This document shows, in pieces, positions 1 to 4,594 of a DNA stretch of 7,479 nt. Position 1 is the stretch's first letter. The number at the start of each line of letters is the position of its first letter. The stretch is taken from the NCBI GenBank assembly GCA_027451305.1, contig DAIDJQ010000116.1, positions 1 to 7,479 of the forward strand, given 5' to 3'. Source of the stretch: Cellulomonas sp. Lineage in GTDB: Bacteria > Actinomycetota > Actinomycetes > Actinomycetales > Cellulomonadaceae. Below the pieces are notes generated by a model. That model worked only from the letters and a program-made list of their open reading frames with translations, was not told where the DNA came from and searched no databases. Position numbers and translations under genes: made by a program.

Positions 1-131
1 GGATGCGCCTGGCCGCGACGAACGACGAGGCCTACGACCTGGTGATGGACGTCGCCGCCGGCCGTTCGAACGACGTGTCGGCCATCGCGTCCCGCCTCGC
101 GGCGCTGACGACCCCGGCGTCGGACCGCTGA
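1..131 (+). CDS. Fic/Doc-family (death-on-curing) toxin-like protein, C-terminal fragment
   Basis: This is the end of a gene that starts left of the window. The frame has codons beginning at base 3, giving about 42 visible residues before TGA at 129-131. The visible segment contains TNDEAYDLVMDVAAGRSNDV followed by a short helix with SAIASRLAAL. This matches, from memory, the typical C-terminal tail of Doc-type Fic proteins in actinobacteria (a TNDEAYDLV..VAAG..DV..IA..L pattern). Doc proteins are toxins of type II toxin-antitoxin systems; the classical P1 Doc phosphorylates elongation factor Tu. The catalytic Fic motif (HxFx[D/N]GNKR-like) would lie upstream, so activity cannot be judged here. 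The in-frame ATG at base 3 is probably internal. A partner antitoxin would normally lie just upstream, also outside the window. The assignment rests only on tail similarity and is moderately sure. Confidence 0.62.
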   Translation, partial: MRLAATNDEAYDLVMDVAAGRSNDVSAIASRLAALTTPASDR

Positions 132-227
132 TCCGTCCGAAGCCGCTGGTGGTGGCTGCGTCGCGCGTGCCCGGGGCTGGTGGCACGCCGCGAGCAGTGC
201 CATCGTCAGCGGTCAAGGGGGCGTGCG

Positions 228-647
228 ATGCGGGTGCTGCGGTGGGCCGCGCTGGGCGCGGTCGTCGTCTGGATGGTGCTGTTCGTCTGGTCGACCATCG
301 GGGAGCGGACGCTGCCGGTCTGGGTGCTGTACGCGCCGTGGGAGGTGTTCGGCGTGCTGGCGCTGGTCGCAGTGGTGCGGGACCTGCTGCCGGGCAGACG
401 CGGCGGCATCGTGCGTCGGATGGTCGGCCCGGGCTTCCGCGGGCTCGGCGACGTGCAGGACATCTACTTCGGACGGACGCCGGGCATCCTGCCGACCTAC
501 GGGAGTGACGAGCCGGACGTCCCTGCCCTCGTCGAGCCGCACCCCGACCCGCTCGACGAGCCGCGCTGGGTGCTGCGGTCCACCGCGGACGGTCACGCCT
601 CGGCATCCGGCCCTGACCGTCGAGGGCCGTCCGCCTCCCAGCGCTAG
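228..647 (+). CDS. Small membrane protein with two predicted TM helices, family not recognised
   Basis: A 139-residue protein whose function I do not recognise. ATG at 228 is chosen because an AAGGGGG Shine-Dalgarno-like stretch lies at 215-220, 7 bases upstream. The frame is open further upstream, to 180, but those codons look non-coding. Residues about 5-24 and 30-53 form two hydrophobic segments separated by a short polar loop (STIGERTLP), so it is probably a two-TM hairpin in the cytoplasmic membrane. A basic stretch follows (RDLLPGRRGGIVRR, about 51-64), then a hydrophilic Pro/Asp/Glu-rich tail to the end. The tail probably lies in the cytoplasm by the positive-inside rule. The gene starts 96 bases after the Doc-like gene on the same strand. 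That gap has no clear terminator (only a 5-bp stem, GGCAC/GTGCC, at 182-201), so read-through is possible. The last 20 or so residues (Ser/Gly/Arg-rich) are low complexity. Confidence 0.72.
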   Translation: MRVLRWAALGAVVVWMVLFVWSTIGERTLPVWVLYAPWEVFGVLALVAVVRDLLPGRRGGIVRRMVGPGFRGLGDVQDIYFGRTPGILPTYGSDEPDVPALVEPHPDPLDEPRWVLRSTADGHASASGPDRRGPSASQR

Positions 648-679
648 TCTCCCCAGCGATCGAGACGAACCGGAGGGGG
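645..679 (+). promoter_or_regulatory. Candidate -10 element and ribosome binding site for the mini-gene at 685
   Basis: TAGTCT at 645-650 resembles the actinobacterial TANNNT -10 consensus and overlaps the stop codon of the preceding membrane protein gene. It sits in a CTAG context, a tetramer I could find at only four places in the window. A strong purine-rich Shine-Dalgarno, GGAGGGGG, lies at 672-679, five bases before GTG at 685. No convincing -35 hexamer is visible at 16-18 bases upstream. The arrangement suggests a transcript beginning near 657 with a leader of roughly 28 bases. This is inference from pattern only. Confidence 0.35.
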
Positions 680-684
680 CACCC

Positions 685-776
685 GTGACCGTCGAGCGTG
701 CGACGACCCCGCGACGCAGGCGGCATCGAAGGCCGCGCCTCGGTCGTCCGCGACCGGGCTGGACGTCTACGCCTGA
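685..776 (+). pseudogene. Possible mini-gene of about 30 codons, interrupted by a frameshift or sequence error
   Basis: A GTG at 685 has an excellent Shine-Dalgarno (672-679) and a plausible -10 (645-650), as expected of a real gene start. The first eight codons (VTVERATT) have good GC3. From the CCCC run at 707-710 onward the GTG frame becomes Arg-rich with poor third-position GC. The -1 frame instead becomes coding-like and reads PATQAASKAAPRSSATGL then DVYA, stopping at TGA 774-776. One extra C in the run would join both parts into a 30-residue product. Explanations are a one-base sequence error, a true frameshift mutation, or programmed -1 slippage. The alternative that this is just non-coding DNA cannot be excluded, because 30 codons carry little statistical weight. 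No family is recognised. It runs toward the convergent gene ending at 822. Confidence 0.3.
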
Positions 777-777
777 C

Positions 778-804
778 GCTGCGGCCGGACCTCTCACTCG
801 CAGC
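778..804. terminator. Weak hairpin between convergent genes
   Basis: GCTGCG at 778-783 pairs with CGCAGC at 799-804 around a 15-base loop. It lies in the 45-base space between the end of the mini-gene on the + strand (776) and the stop of the four-helix membrane protein on the - strand (822-824). A symmetric stem there could end transcription in both directions. There is no T-tract on either side, the stem is short and the loop is long, so the call is weak. Confidence 0.25.
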
Positions 805-821
805 CGGGCGGGGCGAGTCGG

Positions 822-1256
822 TCAGGCCCGAGGGCGGCGCTCGATGACGAGCGTGATCAGGGCTAGGAGGATCGCGGCGGTCTCCGTGATCGCGGACGTC
901 CAGATGGGCACGCCGGTCCACACCTCGTGCACGCCGAACAGCCCGTTCGGCGTCGTCGAGACCAGGAACGCGCCGAAGGTCGCTGCGCCGAACCCGAGCC
1001 CGGCGAGCAGCGGCAGCCAGTGCCGCCACACCAGCACCAGGATGCCGATCACCAGGCCGCCGACGGCGTTGAGCAGGAACGCCGGCCCCACCACCGTGAA
1101 GGTACGGAAGCCGGAGAACCACAGCTCGAGGTGCACCACGGCGGACAGCAGCACGCAGGCCGCGAGCAGCCCGCGCAGCACGTCGGAGGCCGCCCGGCGT
1201 CCGGTGTGCCAGGTGCCGGCGCTGGAGCGGGACGTCGTCGTCCCCTCGTGGGCCAC
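822..1256 (-). CDS. Four-helix integral membrane protein, probable partner of the adjacent Rieske protein
   Basis: A 144-residue protein read from GTG (1256-1254). The start is supported by GGGGAAGG eight bases upstream, a site embedded in the last codons of the Rieske gene. The two genes are separated by only 3 bases, so translational coupling is very likely. After a polar, Ser/Thr/Arg-rich N-terminus of about 24 residues there are four hydrophobic segments at about 27-47, 53-77, 79-100 and 116-138. The protein ends in a basic ERRPRA tail. Helix 1 carries a His and a Glu within the membrane (SAVVHLELW, H42 and E44). The loop after helix 3 holds a second His-Glu pair (VHEVW, H110/E111). Such residues could hold a heme or metal or transfer protons, but this is conjecture. 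I do not recognise the family. The context suggests it works with the Rieske lipoprotein on the outer face of the membrane. Confidence 0.8.
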   Translation of the reverse strand: MAHEGTTTSRSSAGTWHTGRRAASDVLRGLLAACVLLSAVVHLELWFSGFRTFTVVGPAFLLNAVGGLVIGILVLVWRHWLPLLAGLGFGAATFGAFLVSTTPNGLFGVHEVWTGVPIWTSAITETAAILLALITLVIERRPRA

Positions 1257-1259
1257 GGC

Positions 1260-1709
1260 TCAGGCCTTCCCCGGCAGGACCTCGCCGTTGGACACGTGCA
1301 CGTCCACCGGTGGCAGCGGGGACGGTGCCGGGCCCTGCTTCACGGAGCCGTCGAGGCCGAACACCGACCCGTGGCACGGGCAGGCGAGGGCGCCCTGGAC
1401 GGCCATCACCGTGCAGCCCTGGTGCGTGCAGATCGCGGACAGCGCCGTGACGGTCCCGGCGGTCGCCTGCACCAGCAGCACCGGCTTCCCGTTCACCGTG
1501 GCAGGCACCGCGCCGCCGACCGGGATGTCGGACACCTTGGCCAGCACCCCGCCGGCACCGCCGCCGGACCCGGCGGACGCGCCGCCGCTCGAGGCGCCGC
1601 ACGCGGCGAGCACGCCGACGGCGGCGACCCCCAGACCCACGGCACCGCCGCGCACCAGCAGGTCACGCCGGGTGAGGCCCGTCGCGGCGGTCTGCTCGGT
1701 CGAGGTCAT
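1260..1709 (-). CDS. Rieske [2Fe-2S] lipoprotein, Tat-exported
   Basis: A 149-residue electron-transfer protein read from ATG (1709-1707), with GGAGG five bases upstream. The N-terminus carries a twin-arginine motif (TRRDLL, residues 13-18), a hydrophobic core and a lipobox LAAC with Cys37. It should therefore be folded with its cluster in the cytoplasm, exported by Tat and lipid-anchored outside. A Gly/Ser/Ala linker (38-54) leads to a compact Rieske domain of about 95 residues. Ligand motifs are complete: C94-T-H96 and C110-P-C112-H113. C99 and C112 match the disulfide pair of high-potential bc-type Rieske domains (CTHQGC and CPCHGS). The domain is much smaller than cytochrome bc complex subunits and has no ring-hydroxylase partner nearby. 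It is best described as a stand-alone Rieske protein of unknown electron partner. It lies 51 bases after the antiporter gene and 3 bases before the four-helix membrane protein. Confidence 0.93.
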   Translation of the reverse strand: MTSTEQTAATGLTRRDLLVRGGAVGLGVAAVGVLAACGASSGGASAGSGGGAGGVLAKVSDIPVGGAVPATVNGKPVLLVQATAGTVTALSAICTHQGCTVMAVQGALACPCHGSVFGLDGSVKQGPAPSPLPPVDVHVSNGEVLPGKA

Positions 1710-1757
1710 GCACGCCTCCGAGATGAGGGCAAGGGTCAGACGTCCTGATCTGCGTCG

Positions 1758-1768
1758 ACGCTAGTGCG
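1758..1768 (-). promoter_or_regulatory. Candidate promoter -10 region for the Rieske/membrane protein pair
   Basis: Read on the minus strand this is CGCACTAGCGT, with TAGCGT (1763-1758) as a TANNNT-type -10. The TAG is also the stop codon of the antiporter gene. A start near 1751 would give a leader of about 41 bases carrying the GGAGG of the Rieske gene. The same 11 bases occur on the plus strand at 3739-3749 in front of the CopC gene, which strengthens the call. A perfect 10-base palindrome (GCGTCGACGC, 1752-1761) overlaps its downstream half and could be an operator or chance. No good -35 is visible. Co-transcription from the antiporter promoter remains an alternative. Confidence 0.38.
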
Positions 1769-3581
1769 TCCCACTGCCCGGGCGCGCGTCCTCCGGCGGA
1801 TTCACAGCCGGATTCACAGCAACGCCCTCCAGCACCTCGGGCACGGTGACCGGCTCGTCCTCCGCGGCGGCGGCCGCCGTCCGCTCGTCGTCCGCCCGCT
1901 CGTCCGCCTGCCGGCTCTGGATGCCCGAGACGGTGCGCAGCGGCAGCTCCGGCACCAGGAGCGTCAGCACGATCCCGGCGACCATCACGATCGCGGCGAG
2001 CAGGAGCACCTTGTCCACCGACTGCGCGAAGCCGACCAGGAACGGCTGCGCGAGCCGCGGGTCCAGGGCGTTGATGAACGACGAGTCGTCCAGCGACGGC
2101 GCCGGACCGCCCTTCAGCATGCCGATCACCGCGGCGTTCACCGGGTTGGCCGCCACCGTCGGGTCGGCCACCGCGGCGAGGAACGCCGGGGTCTTCGCGG
2201 CGGCGCGGAACGCGGTGGCGATGTTGTCGCCCACCGTGGAGAACAGCACCGAGAGGAACACGGCGGTGCCGAGCGTGCCGCCCATCTGCCGGAAGAACAG
2301 GGACGACGAGGTGGCCACGCCCATGTCCTTCGCCGGGACGGCGTTCTGCACGGCCAGCACCAGCGGCTGCATGACGAAGCCGAGGCCCAGGCCGAACACC
2401 ACCGAGTAGGTGAAGAAGCGGGTCATCGGGGTGCTCGGGTCGAGGCGGGAGAATAGCAGCGCGCCCACGCCCATCAGCACGGTGCCGCCGACGGGGAACA
2501 GCTTGTAGCGGCCGGTGCGGGCCGTCGTCTGACCGGCGACGATCGACGCGACCATGATCCCCATCGTGAACGGGATCAGCACCAGGCCGGCCTTCGTGGG
2601 GGACAGCCCGCGGACGATCTGCAGGTAGAGCGGCAGCGTGGCCAGGCCGCCGAACATCCCGAGGCCGATGACGGCGTTGGCGCCCGCGCCCACCGAGAAG
2701 GTGCGGTTGCGGAACATGTAGAGCGGCAGGATCGCGTCCGCCCCGGCACGCGTCTCCGCCGCCAGGAACAGGCCGATGCCCACCACGCCGACGGTGTAGC
2801 TGATCAGGGCGTTGCTCGAGCCCCAGCCCCACGAGCGGCCCTGCTCCGCCACCAGCAGCAGCGGCACCAGCGCGACGACGAGCGCCAGTGCACCCTGCCA
2901 GTCGATGCGGTGCTCCACCTTGCGCAGCGGCGGCAGGTGCAGCACCCGCCAGATCACCACGAGCCCGAGCAGGCCCAGCGGCGCGTTGATGAGGAACACC
3001 CAGCGCCAGCCGGTGATGCCGAGGATGTGCGGGGCACCGGCGAAGAACCCGCCGATCACCGGCCCGAGGACCGAGGACGTGCCCCACACGGCGAGGAAGT
3101 ACGCCTGGTAGCGAGCGCGCTCCCGGGGTGCGACGAGGTCGCCCAGGATGGTGATCGCCAGGCTCATCAGGCCGCCGGCGCCCAGTCCCTGCAGGCCGCG
3201 GGAGAGCGCCAGCTGGTACATCGACCCGGCCATGCCCGAGAGCATCGAGCCGACCACGAACAGCCCGATGGCCGTCATGTAGAACGGCTTGCGGCCGTAG
3301 ATGTCGGAGAGCTTGCCGTACAGGGGCGTCGCGATGGTCGAGGTCAGCAGGTACGCCGTGGTGACCCAGGCCTGCAGCGACAGGCCGTGCAGGTCGTCTC
3401 CGATCGTGCGGATCGCGGTGGTGACCACCGTCTGGTCCAGCGCGGCGAGGAACATGCCGATCATCAGCCCGCCGATGATCGTCAGGATCTCGCGGTGGGT
3501 GGGGGCGTGCAGGCCGTGCGTGGCTCCTGCTCTCCCGGGTCCGGCGGGGGCGGTCTGCTGCTGCTCGGTGCGCTGTGACAT
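1761..3581 (-). CDS. DHA2-family (EmrB/QacA-type) MFS drug:proton antiporter, 14 TM
   Basis: A 606-residue inner-membrane exporter read from ATG (3581-3579), with GAGAAGG four bases upstream. After a polar 30-residue N-terminus, helix 1 contains LDQTVVTTA (48-56), the motif D1 typical of 14-TM DHA2 transporters. Motif A is GKLSDIYGRKP (89-99) between helices 2 and 3. A second copy-like loop, GQTTARTGRYK (350-360), marks the pseudo-repeat. Motif C, the antiporter signature, is visible as SSVLGPVIGG (169-178) in helix 5. A long, Ala/Pro-rich loop at about 450-520 precedes the last helix (about 523-543), and an acidic cytoplasmic tail covers 548-606. This layout is common in actinobacterial members, which export cationic dyes, biocides or antibiotics using the proton gradient. 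The substrate cannot be told from sequence. No TetR- or MarR-type regulator gene is adjacent. The gene is divergent from the CopC gene across 175 bases. Confidence 0.93.
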   Translation of the reverse strand: MSQRTEQQQTAPAGPGRAGATHGLHAPTHREILTIIGGLMIGMFLAALDQTVVTTAIRTIGDDLHGLSLQAWVTTAYLLTSTIATPLYGKLSDIYGRKPFYMTAIGLFVVGSMLSGMAGSMYQLALSRGLQGLGAGGLMSLAITILGDLVAPRERARYQAYFLAVWGTSSVLGPVIGGFFAGAPHILGITGWRWVFLINAPLGLLGLVVIWRVLHLPPLRKVEHRIDWQGALALVVALVPLLLVAEQGRSWGWGSSNALISYTVGVVGIGLFLAAETRAGADAILPLYMFRNRTFSVGAGANAVIGLGMFGGLATLPLYLQIVRGLSPTKAGLVLIPFTMGIMVASIVAGQTTARTGRYKLFPVGGTVLMGVGALLFSRLDPSTPMTRFFTYSVVFGLGLGFVMQPLVLAVQNAVPAKDMGVATSSSLFFRQMGGTLGTAVFLSVLFSTVGDNIATAFRAAAKTPAFLAAVADPTVAANPVNAAVIGMLKGGPAPSLDDSSFINALDPRLAQPFLVGFAQSVDKVLLLAAIVMVAGIVLTLLVPELPLRTVSGIQSRQADERADDERTAAAAAEDEPVTVPEVLEGVAVNPAVNPPEDARPGSGTH

Positions 3582-3756
3582 CGGACCTTCTCGGGCTCAG
3601 ACGAGCGGTGGGCGTGCCGGAGGCGTCTCCGGTGGGCAACTTCCCGCCACAACACCGTCCACAACCCCATGTGTTCCCGCTGTGAGGGGGAGCCCGGGCG
3701 GGCTCGGCGCCGGCTCGGGTCGGCTTTGCGGGGCGGGGCGCACTAGCGTGCGGTCC
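3582..3756. promoter_or_regulatory. Divergent intergenic region with several repeats and dyads
   Basis: These 175 bases separate the antiporter (leftward) from the CopC gene (rightward) and must hold both promoters. Structures seen are: a perfect inverted repeat CCGGAG-GCGT-CTCCGG at 3617-3632, flanked by direct copies of GGTGGGC (3607-3613 and 3631-3637); a tandem direct repeat CCACAAC at 3647-3653 and 3659-3665, spaced 12 bases start to start; TTCCCGC at 3641-3647 and again at 3674-3680; and a dyad GAGCCCG-GG-CGGGCTC at 3690-3705. The 3617-3632 hairpin would lie in or just before the leader of the antiporter mRNA. The 12-base direct repeat is slightly longer than one helical turn and could be two half-sites of a regulator. 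Assigning any of these as an operator is inference; high GC makes short dyads frequent. Confidence 0.45.
3739..3749 (+). promoter_or_regulatory. Promoter -10 region for a leaderless CopC transcript
   Basis: CGCACTAGCGT contains TAGCGT (3744-3749), a TANNNT-type -10. The in-frame GTG at 3757 begins eight bases after the last base of the hexamer, where transcription would be expected to start. The purine content upstream is not arranged as a Shine-Dalgarno near that GTG, which supports a leaderless mRNA. The -35 region is poor: TTGCGG at 3726-3731 is too close for normal spacing. The same 11-mer lies in front of the Rieske gene on the other strand. Confidence 0.5.
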
Positions 3757-4464
3757 GTGCCGAGGTGGAGCAGCAGCAGGTGGACGACGAGCGCGCGCGC
3801 GACCGCGGCCGGGACGGGCACGTCGTCCGCGCCGAGGCGCGGGCTGCGGCGGGCGGTCGGCACGGTGGTCGCCGCGCTGGCGGTCAGCGGTGTCGCCGGC
3901 CTCGTCGGGGTCGCGGGTGCGCCGGCGGCCTCGGCGCACGACGAGCTGGTGTCCACCGACCCGGCCAGCGGCGCCACCGTGGCCACGGCACCCGACCACG
4001 TGACCCTCACCTTCACCGACAAGCCGCTCTCGCTCGGCACCGAGGTGAAGGTGACGGCGCCGGACGGGTCGGCGGCCGCCGACGGAGCCGTGCAGCTGAC
4101 CGGCACGTCGGTGGTGCAGCCGCTGGTGGCCGCCCGTCCGGCGGGCACCTACACCGTCGACTGGCGGGTGACCTCCGCCGACGGGCACCCCGTGTCCGGC
4201 ACGTTCACCTTCGTCGCGTCGGCGGCGACCGGCGTGCCGACCCCGACGGCCACGGCTGCGCCGGCCACGACGCCAGCGGCGGCACCGGCGGCCACCCCCG
4301 ACCCGACGTCGGCCGCACCGACCCCGTCCGCGACCCCGGGGGCGGCGACCTCGTCGGGCGGCCGGTCCTTCTGGCCCTTCCTCGCGGTGGTGCTGCTGGT
4401 CGCGGCGGGGACGGCGACGCTGGCCCGTCGTCGCAGCCGGGGGCCCGGGCAGCCCCGATCCTGA
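3757..4464 (+). CDS. copC: CopC-domain copper-binding protein, secreted and C-terminally membrane-anchored
   Basis: A 235-residue protein starting at GTG 3757, selected because it coincides with the expected transcription start; GTG 3748 is a possible alternative. There is no ATG in this part of the frame. Residues 1-60 form a long, basic signal peptide (RRGLRR at 27-32, hydrophobic core about 34-55, ending AASA). Cleavage would leave His61 as the mature N-terminus, which is the copper(II) ligand in CopC proteins. The CopC/YcnJ-type beta-sandwich spans about 61-154 (HDELVSTDPASG start, LTFTDKPL, YTVDWRVTSADGHPVSG). D142 and H144 of the SADGHPVSG motif are the other expected Cu(II) ligands. 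An Ala/Pro/Thr-rich linker (about 156-200) leads to one TM helix (about 205-223) and a RRRSR stop-transfer tail. It thus presents a copper site outside the membrane. No copD follows. Copper binding is established for the family; the role here is inferred. Confidence 0.9.
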   Translation: MPRWSSSRWTTSARATAAGTGTSSAPRRGLRRAVGTVVAALAVSGVAGLVGVAGAPAASAHDELVSTDPASGATVATAPDHVTLTFTDKPLSLGTEVKVTAPDGSAAADGAVQLTGTSVVQPLVAARPAGTYTVDWRVTSADGHPVSGTFTFVASAATGVPTPTATAAPATTPAAAPAATPDPTSAAPTPSATPGAATSSGGRSFWPFLAVVLLVAAGTATLARRRSRGPGQPRS

Positions 4465-4475
4465 CGCCCACCACC

Positions 4476-4512
4476 GGGGGCGACGGCGCCCCCGCCGCTC
4501 GCCCGCGGCGGG
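4476..4512 (+). terminator. Double hairpin terminator after the CopC gene
   Basis: Starting 12 bases after the CopC stop, GGGGGCG (4476-4482) pairs perfectly with CGCCCCC (4487-4493) around a four-base loop. A second stem, CCCGCCG (4491-4497) with CGGCGGG (4506-4512), overlaps the first by three bases, so the two are mutually exclusive as full stems. There is no T-tract, as is usual for terminators in high-GC actinobacteria. Its place between the CopC gene and the importer operon suggests it separates the two units. The overlapping stems could also act as a switch, but nothing else supports that. Confidence 0.6.
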
Positions 4513-4594
4513 ACGCAACCGACCCGCACACACGTTGACCAGGACAGCGGTGCTCGCACCGACGCGTCCCGCCACCCGCCGAGAGGACCTGAAG

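Noticed and set aside
223..1764. Long open frame on the plus strand across the two-TM gene and antisense to the Rieske pair
   Set aside because: Its composition is Arg/Ser/Pro/Thr-rich with poor third-position GC. Real genes with motifs occupy the other frame or strand. Only the first codons after GTG 685 were kept, as a separate mini-gene candidate.
3783..3870. Possible Tat signal in the CopC protein (paired arginines)
   Set aside because: The arginines (RRGLRR) lack the usual S/T-RR-x-F-L-K context. CopC proteins are copper-loaded outside the cell and normally use Sec.
4535..4594. Upstream extension of the binding-protein gene
   Set aside because: It would place 20 extra residues before the signal peptide, and its start has no ribosome binding site. 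ATG 4595 has both a Shine-Dalgarno and a proper lipoprotein signal.
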